A stretch of 64,000 nucleotides of DNA, taken from assembly GCA_963777725.1 (NCBI GenBank), contig CAVZRR010000006.1, forward strand, positions 62,001 to 126,000, read 5' to 3'. Of this stretch, positions 28,793 through 38,639 are shown one piece after another. Position 1 is the first letter of the stretch. The number at the start of each line of letters is the position of its first letter. Position numbers and translations under genes: made by a program. Below the pieces are notes generated by a model. The model did no database searches. It saw nothing but the letters and a program-made list of their open reading frames with translations, and was not told the DNA's origin. The stretch is from RPQJ01 sp963777725. Lineage in GTDB: Bacteria; Pseudomonadota; Gammaproteobacteria; Steroidobacterales; Steroidobacteraceae.

Positions 28793-29575
28793 ATGGCGCA
28801 ATTCAAACTCCCCGAGAACTCCAAGGTCCGCCCCGGCAAGGCCCACCCGGCACCGGCCGGCGCGAAGGACGTGCGCACGTTCCGGATCTACCGCTTCGAC
28901 CCGGATTCGGGCGAAAACCCGCGCATGGATTGCTACCAGGTCGATCTCGCGGCCTGCGGGCCCATGGTTCTCGACGCGCTGATCAAGATCAAGAACGAGG
29001 TGGACTCGACGCTGACGTTCCGCCGCTCGTGCCGCGAGGGCATCTGCGGCTCGTGCGCGATGAACATCGACGGCGTCAACACGCTCGCGTGCACCAAGGC
29101 GACGACGGAGATCCGCGGCGACGTGAAGATCTATCCGTTGCCGCACATGCCGGTGATCAAGGACCTCGTTCCCGACCTCACCAACTTCTATGCGCAGTAC
29201 GCCTCGGTGAAGCCGTGGTTGCAGACGCGCACGCCGGCACCGCCGGACCGCGAGCGGCTGCAGTCGAAGGAAGACCAGGAGAAGATCGACCAGCCGTCGG
29301 CCTGCATCCTGTGCGCGTGCTGCTCGACGAGCTGCCCGTCGTACTGGTGGAACAGCGACCGCTACCTCGGTCCGGCCGCGTTGCTTGCGGCTTACCGCTG
29401 GATCGTCGACACGCGCGACGAGGCGACGGGCGAACGCCTCGACGAGCTCGAGGATCCGTTCCGGCTCTATCGCTGCCACACGATCATGAACTGTGCCGAG
29501 GCCTGTCCGAAGGACCTGAACCCGGCCCGGGCCATCGGCGAGATCAAGCGCATGATCGCGGAGCGGCAGCACTGA
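28793..29575 (+). CDS. sdhB: Succinate dehydrogenase iron-sulfur subunit
   Basis: Passes electrons from FAD to the quinone site. 260 residues, slightly longer than E. coli SdhB, with an extra N-terminal stretch (KLPENSKVRPGKAHPAPAG). [2Fe-2S] ligands are in SCREGICGSCAMNIDG; the [4Fe-4S] ligands are in CILCACCSTSCPSYWW; the [3Fe-4S] ligands are in CHTIMNCAEACPKDLNP. No purine-rich ribosome site is visible before the ATG because of the repeat there. Confidence 0.97.
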   Translation: MAQFKLPENSKVRPGKAHPAPAGAKDVRTFRIYRFDPDSGENPRMDCYQVDLAACGPMVLDALIKIKNEVDSTLTFRRSCREGICGSCAMNIDGVNTLACTKATTEIRGDVKIYPLPHMPVIKDLVPDLTNFYAQYASVKPWLQTRTPAPPDRERLQSKEDQEKIDQPSACILCACCSTSCPSYWWNSDRYLGPAALLAAYRWIVDTRDEATGERLDELEDPFRLYRCHTIMNCAEACPKDLNPARAIGEIKRMIAERQH

Positions 29576-29844
29576 GCACGCCGACGCCGGACGCGGCGGC
29601 CGACGAAGCGCGGGAACGGGGACGCCTCCGCTGGCGTTGCCGGCGCGGAATGAAGGAGCTCGACGTGCTTCTGCTGCGCTTTCTCGAGCGCGAGTACCCG
29701 CAGGCGTCGCCCGCCGATCGTCAGGCGTTTGCACGAATAATCGAACTGCAGGATCCGGAACTCTTCGGTTATCTTGTGGGCCGGACCGTCGTCGCGGACC
29801 CCTCGCTGCGCCATGTCATCGCCCGGATCCGTCATGAACCTTGA
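29572..29844 (+). CDS. sdhE: FAD assembly factor SdhE
   Basis: Promotes covalent flavinylation of SdhA. The body LRWRCRRGMKELDVLLLRFLE has the invariant RGxxE motif (RGMKE). It is followed by FARIIELQDPELFGYLVGR, the standard ending of the family. No ATG, GTG or TTG lies in frame before the conserved core; a CTG at 29572 overlapping the sdhB TGA (CTGA) gives 90 residues and a sensible N-terminus STPTPDAAADEARER. I take it as the start, but it is unusual. The stop falls 11 nt inside the next gene. Confidence 0.87.
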   Translation: MSTPTPDAAADEARERGRLRWRCRRGMKELDVLLLRFLEREYPQASPADRQAFARIIELQDPELFGYLVGRTVVADPSLRHVIARIRHEP

Positions 29845-30245
29845 GCTGCCCCGGCGCCTGCTGGCGGATCGGTTGAGCGTGCTCCTGATCCTCGGCTGCG
29901 GCGTGGTCCTCGAGGCCGCTCTCTGGCGTCACCCGGGACTGCCGGGCGGGGCCGGGATCGTGACCGCGGGATTGCTTCTGGGCCTGGCACCTGCGACGTA
30001 CGCGAGCGGTTCCCACCCAGGCCGTGTGGGGGCCCCATGGCTGGCACCTGCTGCTTGCGGATGGCCGCCGGATCGATGCCGACCTGGGGCGCGGTACCCG
30101 ACTGCTCGGCCCGTCCGTCGTGCTGCATTGGCAGGCGGAGGGGCGTTCCTACCGGGCGTGGCTGACCGCGGCCGACGTGCCGCGACCGCTCCTGCGGTCT
30201 CTCGCCGTGCGGCTGCAGGCGCAGGCCCGCGTCGTCGGCCCATGA
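29834..30245 (+). CDS. YgfX-like membrane protein (one frameshift as sequenced)
   Basis: Small inner-membrane protein of the YgfX (CptA) type, which follows sdhE in many Gammaproteobacteria. The N-terminal part NLELPRRLLADRLSVLLILG has two membrane helices up to about residue 50. An extra base in the CCC run near 30018-30022 shifts the frame; QAVWGPHGWHLLLADGRRID then continues as the soluble half, with SYRAWLTAADVPRPLLRSLAVRL before the TGA. Corrected length 136 residues. Although once described as a toxin partner of SdhE, that pair is better explained by SDH assembly. The stop overlaps rpoE (ATGA). Confidence 0.7.
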
Positions 30246-30898
30246 AGGCGATGGCGAACTTTCCCCCCTCCGACGGGTCTACTGAGCCGCACGAGTCTCG
30301 GGAAGAGCACGCTCGGCCGGCCGCCGGCGTCGAGCAGAGCGACCTCGAACTCGTCAAGCGGGCCCAGCGGAACGAGCGCGGCGCGTTCGACCTGCTGGTC
30401 CTTCGGTACCAGCACAAGGTCATCAAGCTCGTGGCGCGTTTGTTGCGTGATCCCACCGAGGCCGAGGACGTCGCCCAGGAGGCGTTCGTCAAGGCCTACC
30501 GCGCGCTCGGTTCATTCCGCGGTGACAGCGCGTTTTATACGTGGTTGTACCGCATCGCGGTGAACACGGCCCGCAATACCATGGCGTCGCGCCAGCGTCG
30601 GCCGCTCGAGTACGAAGCCGACCTGAGCGAGTCCGAGCAGTCGAGCGTCGATGCCCGGATGAAGGACACGGATACGCCGGAAGCGGCGGCGCTGTCCGAG
30701 GAGATCCACCAGACGGTGAACCGCGCCGTCGAAGAACTGCCCGAAGACCTGCGCACGGCGATCATCCTGCGCGAGATCGAGGGCCTGAGTTACGAAGAGA
30801 TCGCCGCGGCCATGGAGTGCCCGGTGGGCACGGTCCGTTCGCGGATCTTCCGGGCCCGCGAGGCGATCGACCGCAGCCTGAAGCCATTGCTCGATTGA
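30242..30898 (+). CDS. rpoE: RNA polymerase sigma-E factor
   Basis: ECF sigma factor for the envelope stress response. 218 residues, about 20 longer at the N-terminus than E. coli RpoE. Region 2 includes FDLLVLRYQHKVIKLVARL and DVAQEAFVKAYRAL; region 4 is ELPEDLRTAIILREIEGLSY then MECPVGTVRSRIFRARE. The ATG overlaps the ygfX stop; a second ATG three codons later is possible. rseA, rseB and rseC follow, giving the full regulatory module. Confidence 0.96.
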   Translation: MKAMANFPPSDGSTEPHESREEHARPAAGVEQSDLELVKRAQRNERGAFDLLVLRYQHKVIKLVARLLRDPTEAEDVAQEAFVKAYRALGSFRGDSAFYTWLYRIAVNTARNTMASRQRRPLEYEADLSESEQSSVDARMKDTDTPEAAALSEEIHQTVNRAVEELPEDLRTAIILREIEGLSYEEIAAAMECPVGTVRSRIFRAREAIDRSLKPLLD

Positions 30899-30908
30899 GT
30901 CCACGCCG

Positions 30909-31487
30909 ATGACAAACCAGATCCGCGAACAGATGTCTGCCTTGCTCGACGGCGAACTGCCCCCCGACGAGGTGGGCCTGCTGGTGCGCCGGCTCGAGCG
31001 GGATGCCGCACTGCGCAAGGCCTTCGGCAACTACGTGCTGGCGGGCGAGTCGTTGCGTGCGCCGGGCGCCATCATGGCGAGCCCGGGTTTCGCGGCGCGA
31101 GTCAGTGCGGCCATCGACGACGGCGCCGTCCCGGTTACCGTCTCCCAGTCCTCGCACCGCCGCGAGCCGCTGCGCTGGCGGCGGCCGCTGGCCGCGACAG
31201 CGGTGGCGGCCAGCGCCGCATTGGCCGCCGTGCTGCTGGTGCGGCCTGGCACGGAGCAGCAGCCACGCCTCGCCGTGAACGGCAACGGCGGCGCAGTGGC
31301 AACGCTGGCCAGCCTGCCGGTCGGTGGGTCGAGCCCGACGCCCGCCCAGAACCAGCGAATCGCCAGTTACCTGGTCGCCCACGGCCAGTACGCGAGCCCG
31401 ATCGGGCGGCGCAACCTGTGGTCGAGCGCATTGGCCGCCGAGACCGGCATCACCCGCGTCGCCTACGAGATCGTCGAGGGCCCCTGA
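30909..31487 (+). CDS. rseA: Anti-sigma-E factor RseA (MucA)
   Basis: Holds RpoE at the inner membrane until cleaved by DegS and RseP. 192 residues. The N-terminal cytoplasmic domain begins TNQIREQMSALLDGELPPDE, the RseA sigma-binding fold, with LVRRLERDAALRKAFGNYVLA. A membrane helix is at about residues 95-115 (ATAVAASAALAAVLLV). The periplasmic tail ends with YASPIGRRNLWSSALAAE. The stop abuts rseB by one base. Confidence 0.92.
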   Translation: MTNQIREQMSALLDGELPPDEVGLLVRRLERDAALRKAFGNYVLAGESLRAPGAIMASPGFAARVSAAIDDGAVPVTVSQSSHRREPLRWRRPLAATAVAASAALAAVLLVRPGTEQQPRLAVNGNGGAVATLASLPVGGSSPTPAQNQRIASYLVAHGQYASPIGRRNLWSSALAAETGITRVAYEIVEGP

Positions 31488-32503
31488 TGCGGCGCCGGCT
31501 CGCAGTCATCGTCGCGCTGGCCGTGGCGCTCGTCACGCCGCACGCGATGGCCACCCCCGACGAGGCGCGCGACTGGTTGCAGCGCATGACCGAGTCGCTC
31601 GCGTCGCGCAACTACGACGGCCTGTTCACGCACACCGCGGGGAGCCAGTCCGAGACCATGCGGATCGTGCACCGCGTCGAGGACGGGCGCGGCGTCGAGC
31701 GTCTCGTGTCCCTCGACGGCAGCGGTCGCGAAATCGTCCGTACCGCGGGCGAGGTGCATTTCTACATGCCGGATCGCGGCGTCGTGATCGTCGAGCCGCG
31801 CACCGACGACGGGTCGCTGCTCAAGGCGTTGCCGGCGCCGGGGCCGCGCCTCGATTCCCTCTACACGCTGTCGATCCGCAAGGGCAATAAGCTGCTCGGT
31901 CGCGAAGTGCGCGTCGTGGACATCCAGCCGCGGGACGCCTTCCGCTATGGTTACCGGCTGTGGCTCGACGAAGAGACTGCGATGCCGCTGCGCTCGGTCG
32001 TCGTCGACAGCGCCGGGCAGGTCGTCGAGCGGATCCATTTCACGCGGCTCGAGACGGACGGGACGATCGACCGACACGATCTGGAGCCCGCCGTCGATGC
32101 ATCCGGCTTCCAGTGGATTCGTTCGGGGAAGCGCTCCGAGCCGCGGGCGACGGTTGCGGTGACCGGCTGGCGACCGATGAAGATGCCGCCCGGATTCCGG
32201 CTGGTCGCGAGCCGTTTGCAGGTCATGCCGGGCGTGCCCATGCCGGTCCAGCACCTGATCTTCTCGGATGGTTTTGCCTCGGTCTCCGTGTTCATCGAGC
32301 CGAGCCCGCCGACGGGTCCGGCGCCCCCGGAGTCCACCAGCATGGGTTCCGCAAACGCGTACTCGACGCGGATCCGGGGTCACGTGGTCACGGCCGTGGG
32401 CGAGGTACCGGCTGCGACCGTGCGCGACATCGCGACCTCCGTCGCGCCCGTGGAGGCCGCGGCTCCGGCAGCCGAGGTCCCGACGGCCGACGCCGAGCGC
32501 TGA
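31487..32503 (+). CDS. rseB: Sigma-E regulatory protein RseB (MucB)
   Basis: Periplasmic protein that shields RseA from DegS and senses mislocalised LPS and lipoproteins. 338 residues. A signal peptide RRRLAVIVALAVALVTPHAMA is followed by mature TPDEARDWLQRMTESL. The LolA-like N-domain includes YDGLFTHTAGSQSETMRIVH; the C-domain has RATVAVTGWRPMKMPPGFRL and ISDGFASVSVFIEP-like segments. The extreme C-terminus is Ala/Pro/Glu-rich. TGATG overlap with rseA. Confidence 0.93.
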   Translation: MRRRLAVIVALAVALVTPHAMATPDEARDWLQRMTESLASRNYDGLFTHTAGSQSETMRIVHRVEDGRGVERLVSLDGSGREIVRTAGEVHFYMPDRGVVIVEPRTDDGSLLKALPAPGPRLDSLYTLSIRKGNKLLGREVRVVDIQPRDAFRYGYRLWLDEETAMPLRSVVVDSAGQVVERIHFTRLETDGTIDRHDLEPAVDASGFQWIRSGKRSEPRATVAVTGWRPMKMPPGFRLVASRLQVMPGVPMPVQHLIFSDGFASVSVFIEPSPPTGPAPPESTSMGSANAYSTRIRGHVVTAVGEVPAATVRDIATSVAPVEAAAPAAEVPTADAER

Positions 32504-32507
32504 GTCG

Positions 32508-32942
32508 ATGAGGACCGTCGCCCGGGTCCTCGACGTCCGGGACGAACGCGCACGCCTGGCCTGCGACGAACAGCCAGCCTGCCAGGCCTGCCACGGGGGG
32601 CGGGGTTGCGCCCTGCGCTGGCTCGGCTCCACCGATCGAGCCAGCCTCGAGGTACCAAGCGTGACCGGGGATGGCTGTGCGCTGATTGCGGGGCAATCGG
32701 TCACGATCGAGGTGCCCGACGGCGAACTGCTGCGGTCGGCGGCCAAGGTCTACCTGCTGCCGCTCGCCGGGCTGCTGATCGGCCCGGCCCTGGTGCGCTG
32801 GAGCGGGGCCGCAAGCGAATCCTCGGCGATGATGGCCGCCTTGACCGGGGTCGTGCTGGGCTGGGTACTGGCTCGGGGCTGGGTCCGTCGCTCGCCGCCA
32901 AGTTTCATCGTGCGGCTCGAACGGGGCGTCAATGGGCAGTGA
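32508..32942 (+). CDS. rseC: SoxR-reducing/sigma-E regulator RseC family protein
   Basis: 144 residues. Cys-rich N-terminus (CDEQPACQACHGGRGCALRW) that could hold a redox centre, then two membrane helices (VYLLPLAGLLIGPALVRW and MMAALTGVVLGWVLARGW) and a short cytoplasmic tail. This is the RseC/MucC layout, and its place after rseB agrees. The last 11 bases overlap the glutaredoxin-like gene. Confidence 0.9.
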   Translation: MRTVARVLDVRDERARLACDEQPACQACHGGRGCALRWLGSTDRASLEVPSVTGDGCALIAGQSVTIEVPDGELLRSAAKVYLLPLAGLLIGPALVRWSGAASESSAMMAALTGVVLGWVLARGWVRRSPPSFIVRLERGVNGQ

Positions 32943-33183
32943 ACGCTGTGCGGACTGGGTGCTCTACGTGCGCGATGGCTGCCACCTCTGCGAGCAGTTC
33001 CTGCTCGAATTGTCGCTGGACCTGGGGCCTGAGGTCGAGGTCCTGCAGGTCGTCGACGTGGACCGGGATGCCGACCTCGCCGTGCGCTTCGGGCTGCGCG
33101 TACCAGTCCTCGAGGCGGGCGGCCTCCTGCTCTGCGAGGGTGTTTACGATGCAGCGCGGGTCCGGCAGGCACTGCAGGTATAA
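32932..33183 (+). CDS. Glutaredoxin-family protein (DUF836-like)
   Basis: 83 residues with a thioredoxin-like fold. The redox motif CHLC (about residues 18-21) follows VLYVRDGCHLCEQFLLEL, and the cis-Pro segment RFGLRVPVLEAGG is in the expected place. The gene begins inside rseC and ends with a TAA that is part of a TATAAT box for lepA. The partner is unknown; related genes often neighbour rseC or lepA. Confidence 0.88.
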   Translation: MGSERCADWVLYVRDGCHLCEQFLLELSLDLGPEVEVLQVVDVDRDADLAVRFGLRVPVLEAGGLLLCEGVYDAARVRQALQV

Positions 33184-33184
33184 T
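33179..33184 (+). promoter_or_regulatory. Candidate -10 box for lepA
   Basis: Perfect TATAAT overlapping the stop codon of the preceding gene, 41 nt before the lepA ATG. The sequence at -35 distance (GCGGGT) is a poor match, so this may depend on an activator or be fortuitous, but such a hexamer is rare in this GC-rich region. Confidence 0.45.
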
Positions 33185-33225
33185 CGCGCCCTTTGCACCG
33201 GCGCCGGGCCGGATTGCCCGCACCG

Positions 33226-35022
<1,797 letters not shown>

Positions 35023-35096
35023 CGGTCCGTGTGACGCAAGGCATTGATGGGGCGCGGGAAATACTCAATACTCCCGCAGCCTTCGTGAGGTGACGC

Positions 35097-35876
35097 TTGG
35101 TTTTCGACTTCTCGTTCGTCCTGGTGCTCGCCACCGTCGTGACCGGCCTCGTCTGGGCCGCGGATGCCTGGTATTTCAAGCCCCGCCGGCTCGCCCGGTC
35201 TTCCGCTGGCACGCCGTCCGGCGAACCCATCCTGGTCGAGTACGCGCGCTCGTTCTTCCCGATCATCCTGATCGTGCTGGTGATCCGCTCGTTCCTGTTC
35301 GAGCCGTTCCGGATCCCGTCGGACTCGATGATGCCGACGCTGCTCGACGGCGATTTCATCTTCGTCAACAAGTTCACCTATGGCCTGCGCCTGCCGGTCG
35401 TGAACACCGAGGTCGTGCCACTCGGCTCGCCGCAGCGCGGCGACGTGGTCGTGTTCCGGTTGCCGGCGGATCCCGCGACCAACTACATCAAGCGCCTCGT
35501 AGGCCTGCCCGGCGACCACATCATCGTGCGCGGCAAGCGTGTGTACGTGAACGGCGAGCCGCAGCCGGTTACCCTCGACGGCGTCTACGAGGGGTTCGGC
35601 CACACGGGTGCGCAGGTCGCGCTCGAGACGCTCGGCACGGTGCCCCACCGCGTGCTCTACATTCCGGAGCGCCCGTCCTACGACTTCGACGATGTCGTGC
35701 CCGCCGGGCACTTCTTCTTCATGGGCGACAACCGCGACAACAGCCGCGACAGCCGCTTCCCCGAGGTCGGTTTCGTGCCCGAGCACCTCGTCGTCGGCAA
35801 GGCCGTGCGCATCTGGCTCAACTGGAACCTGCCGAACGCGCCGATCTGGAGCCGGATCGGCGACGCCATCCACTGA
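35097..35876 (+). CDS. lepB: Signal peptidase I
   Basis: Cleaves Sec and Tat signal peptides at the periplasmic face. 259 residues. Two N-terminal membrane segments are seen: FDFSFVLVLATVVTGLVWAA (residues 3-22) and FFPIILIVLVIRSFLFEPF. The catalytic Ser is in RIPSDSMMPTLLDGD and the catalytic Lys in YIKRLVGLPGD; GDNRDNSRDSRF is box E. The start is TTG at 35097, after a GTGAGGTGA stretch that can serve as ribosome site. Confidence 0.95.
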   Translation: MVFDFSFVLVLATVVTGLVWAADAWYFKPRRLARSSAGTPSGEPILVEYARSFFPIILIVLVIRSFLFEPFRIPSDSMMPTLLDGDFIFVNKFTYGLRLPVVNTEVVPLGSPQRGDVVVFRLPADPATNYIKRLVGLPGDHIIVRGKRVYVNGEPQPVTLDGVYEGFGHTGAQVALETLGTVPHRVLYIPERPSYDFDDVVPAGHFFFMGDNRDNSRDSRFPEVGFVPEHLVVGKAVRIWLNWNLPNAPIWSRIGDAIH

Positions 35877-35895
35877 ACGAACCCGGAGTCTACAA

Positions 35896-36261
35896 ATGAA
35901 GCAACGTCAACGCGGCGCGACCTTCCTGGGCATGGTCACGATCCTGCTGATCCTCGGCGCGGGCCTCTATGCCGGGTTGCGCCTGGTGCCCGTGTATCTC
36001 GAGTACACGAAGGTTGCACGGGCGCTGGAACAGGTGCGTGACGAGCACTCTGCGATCGACACGAACCCGCAGATGATCCGCAATTCGCTGGAGCGGCGCT
36101 GGGACGTCGAGGACATCCAGAGCGTGGGCTGGAAGGAGATCGAGATCAAGCGGACGAACGACGGCTACGAGGTGCGCGCGCCGTACGACGTCGAGCGGCC
36201 GTTCGTCGCCAACGTCTACCTGCTCGTGAAGTTCGACAAGTCGGTCGTGATCCCGCAGTGA
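35896..36261 (+). CDS. DUF4845 membrane protein
   Basis: 121 residues. An N-terminal pilin-like sequence KQRQRGATFLGMVTILLILG runs into one membrane helix (residues 10-30), then a periplasmic region ending FDKSVVIPQ. This family is found between lepB and rnc in many Gammaproteobacteria; no function is established. The gene sits 19 nt after lepB and 7 nt before rnc, so it shares their transcript. Confidence 0.9.
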   Translation: MKQRQRGATFLGMVTILLILGAGLYAGLRLVPVYLEYTKVARALEQVRDEHSAIDTNPQMIRNSLERRWDVEDIQSVGWKEIEIKRTNDGYEVRAPYDVERPFVANVYLLVKFDKSVVIPQ

Positions 36262-36268
36262 GCCGGGC

Positions 36269-36958
36269 TTGTTGAGTGCGGCGCAATGGGCTGAGACGCG
36301 GCTTGGGCACGCGTTCCGCGACGCGGCGCTGCTCGAGGCAGCGCTGACCCATCGCAGTGCGGGCAAGCGCAACTACGAACGCCTGGAGTTTCTCGGCGAC
36401 GCGGTGCTCAACTTCACGGTGGCCGTCCTGCTGTACCGTGAGTACCCGGAGGCCGACGAGGGCGACTTGAGCCGCTATCGCGCCGCGCTCGTGAGTGGCA
36501 GTTCGCTCGCGGCGCTGGCCGCGGAGCTCGGGCTCGGCGAGCAGTTGCGGATGGGCGGCGGCGAACTGAAGAGCGGTGGGTATCGCCGCAGCTCGATCCT
36601 CGCCGACTCGCTCGAGGCGCTGTTCGGCGCGGTGTATCTTGACGGTGGCGTCGTGGCCGCGAGCGGCGTGATCGAGTCGCTGGTCGCCGGACGGCTCGGC
36701 GGCCTGCCCCAAGCGCAGGAACTCAAGGACCCGAAGACGCGGCTGCAGGAACTGTTGCAGGCGCGTGGGCTGCGCCTCCCGGCCTATGCGGTGGAGGAAG
36801 TGAGCGGCGAGCCGCACGAACACTGGTTCGTCGCCAGTTGCGAGGTGGCGGCGCTCGACGTGCGCGAGCGCGGCGAGGGCTCGAGTCGGCGACGGGCGGA
36901 ACAGGAAGCGGCGCAACGGGTCCTCGAAGTGCTGGCCCCAGAGGTGATCGAGCAGTGA
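36269..36958 (+). CDS. rnc: Ribonuclease III
   Basis: Double-strand RNA endonuclease for rRNA and mRNA processing. 229 residues. The catalytic signature ERLEFLGDAVLNF is near residue 34 and the second acidic cluster is ILADSLEALFGAVYLDGG. The C-terminal dsRNA-binding domain starts DPKTRLQELLQARGLRLP. TTG start; a second TTG follows immediately. The TGA overlaps the era GTG. Confidence 0.96.
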   Translation: MLSAAQWAETRLGHAFRDAALLEAALTHRSAGKRNYERLEFLGDAVLNFTVAVLLYREYPEADEGDLSRYRAALVSGSSLAALAAELGLGEQLRMGGGELKSGGYRRSSILADSLEALFGAVYLDGGVVAASGVIESLVAGRLGGLPQAQELKDPKTRLQELLQARGLRLPAYAVEEVSGEPHEHWFVASCEVAALDVRERGEGSSRRRAEQEAAQRVLEVLAPEVIEQ

Positions 36959-37890
36959 ACGAAGCAGGCGGGAACACGACGACGCCAGCGGCTGGCGCTG
37001 CGCGCTGCGGGATCGCCGCGCTGGTGGGGCGGCCGAACGTCGGCAAGTCGACGCTGCTCAACGCGCTGCTCGGCAGCAAGGTGAGCATCGTGAGCCCCAA
37101 GCCGCAGACGACGCGCACGCGCATCCACGGCGTGCTGACGCGCCCCGGCCTGCAGATCGTCTTCGCCGATCTGCCGGGCATACACACGAAGCAGCCGCGC
37201 GCGATCAACCGCTACATGAACCGCACGGCGTTGTCGTCGCTGGCCGACTCCGACGTCAACCTGTTCGTCATCGAGGCGCTGCGCTGGACCGACGAGGACG
37301 AGCGCGCGCTCGGTGAGCTGCGCCAGGCGGGGCGGCCGATCGTGCTGATCATCAACAAGGTGGATCGCGCCAAGCCCAAGGAGCGGCTGCTGCCGTTCAT
37401 CGACGAGATCGTGCGCAAGGCGGATTTCGCCGAGGTCGTGCCGCTCTCGGCGTTGAAGCGCAACAACATCGAGCGGCTGCCGGACGTGATCGCCCGCTAC
37501 CTGCCCGAATCCCCGCAACTCTATCCGCCCGACCAGCTGACGGACGTCAGCGATCGCTTCATGGCCGCGGAGATCGTCCGCGAGAAGCTGACGCGACGCC
37601 TGCAGGAAGAGGTGCCGTACGGCCTGGTCGTCGAGATCGAGGGCATGGGCGAGGCGGAGGACGAGCCCGGCAAGCTGGTGATCCAGGCCGTGATCTGGGT
37701 CGAGCGCACCGGGCAGAAGGCGATCGTGATCGGCAAGGGTGGCGAGCTGCTGAAGGAGGTCGGACGCGCTGCACGCCTCGAGCTCCGCCATCATTTCGGC
37801 AAGCCGGTGCACCTCGAGCTGTGGGTCAAGGTGCGCGAGGGCTGGACCGACGACGAGAGCGCCTTGCGCAGTTTCGGGTTCGAGACATGA
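36955..37890 (+). CDS. era: GTPase Era
   Basis: Essential GTPase for 30S assembly that binds the 16S rRNA 3' end. 311 residues. G1 ALVGRPNVGKSTLLNALLG, G2 with KPQTTRTRIHGV, G3 FADLPGIHT and G4 IINKVDRA are present. The C-terminal KH domain is KAIVIGKGGELLKEVGRAAR. A GTG start gives NEAGGNTTTPAAGAARCG and overlaps rnc; the stop overlaps recO. The rnc-era-recO order is conserved. Confidence 0.97.
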   Translation: MNEAGGNTTTPAAGAARCGIAALVGRPNVGKSTLLNALLGSKVSIVSPKPQTTRTRIHGVLTRPGLQIVFADLPGIHTKQPRAINRYMNRTALSSLADSDVNLFVIEALRWTDEDERALGELRQAGRPIVLIINKVDRAKPKERLLPFIDEIVRKADFAEVVPLSALKRNNIERLPDVIARYLPESPQLYPPDQLTDVSDRFMAAEIVREKLTRRLQEEVPYGLVVEIEGMGEAEDEPGKLVIQAVIWVERTGQKAIVIGKGGELLKEVGRAARLELRHHFGKPVHLELWVKVREGWTDDESALRSFGFET

Positions 37891-38636
37891 CCGCTTCGGC
37901 TCGGCGGGTGCAGCTCGAGCCGGCTTTCCTGCTGCATCACTACCCGTGGCGCGACTCGAGCCGCATCCTCGAGTTCTTCACGCGCGCGCACGGCCGCGTC
38001 AGCGTGTTCGCGCGAGCCGCGCGTCGCGGCAGCTCCGCGCTGCCGGCGGCGCTGCAGCCGTTCGGTGAAACGCTGGTCTCGTGGAGCGCGCGGGGCGACG
38101 CCGGCCAGCTGACCGGTGCGGAGCGCGTGCGTCCGGCAGCGTTCCTCGCGGGCGACCGGTTGATGAGCGGCTTCTACGTCAATGAGCTGCTGATCAAGCT
38201 GTTGCCGCGGCACGATCCGCACCCCGCGTTGTTCGATGCCTACGCACTGCTGGTCTCGCGGCTGCACGACGCCGCCGCGGATGCCGCGCGTGCGCTCCGG
38301 TTGTTCGAGAAGCGCCTGCTCGACGAACTCGGCTGGGGCCTCGATCTCGAACACGACGCCGGCGACGGGCGGCCGATCGACGCGGAGCGCGCCTACCGCT
38401 ATCGGATCGACGGCGGCGCCGAAGCGGTCGACGGCGTTGCGGACGGACCGCTGGTCTTCCGGGGCGCATCGCTGCTGTCGCTGGCGCGGGAGGAACTCGC
38501 CGATCCGCGCAGCATCGCCGACGCCCGGCGGTTGCTGCGGGCCGCGCTCGACCAATGTCTCGACGGTCGCACGCTGCGTACGCGCGAGGTCCTGCTCGCG
38601 ATGCGCGCACACGGCGGCCCGGTGTCCGGAGGCTGA
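37887..38636 (+). CDS. recO: DNA repair protein RecO
   Basis: Loads RecA with RecR and anneals ssDNA. 249 residues. The N-terminal OB-fold begins VQLEPAFLLHHYPWRDSSRI, typical of RecO, followed by GRVSVFARAARRGSSAL. The helical C-terminal part has FYVNELLIKLLPRHDPHPAL and RLFEKRLLDELGWGLDLEH. No zinc Cys set is seen, as in other gammaproteobacterial RecO. ATGA overlap with era. Confidence 0.94.
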   Translation: MTASARRVQLEPAFLLHHYPWRDSSRILEFFTRAHGRVSVFARAARRGSSALPAALQPFGETLVSWSARGDAGQLTGAERVRPAAFLAGDRLMSGFYVNELLIKLLPRHDPHPALFDAYALLVSRLHDAAADAARALRLFEKRLLDELGWGLDLEHDAGDGRPIDAERAYRYRIDGGAEAVDGVADGPLVFRGASLLSLAREELADPRSIADARRLLRAALDQCLDGRTLRTREVLLAMRAHGGPVSGG

Positions 38637-38639
38637 ATC

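Noticed and set aside
29572..30245. sdhE-ygfX considered as a CptB-CptA toxin-antitoxin pair.
   Set aside because: SdhE has the RGxxE flavinylation motif and lies in the sdh operon; the pair is better explained as complex II assembly factors, and ygfX is frame-broken here.
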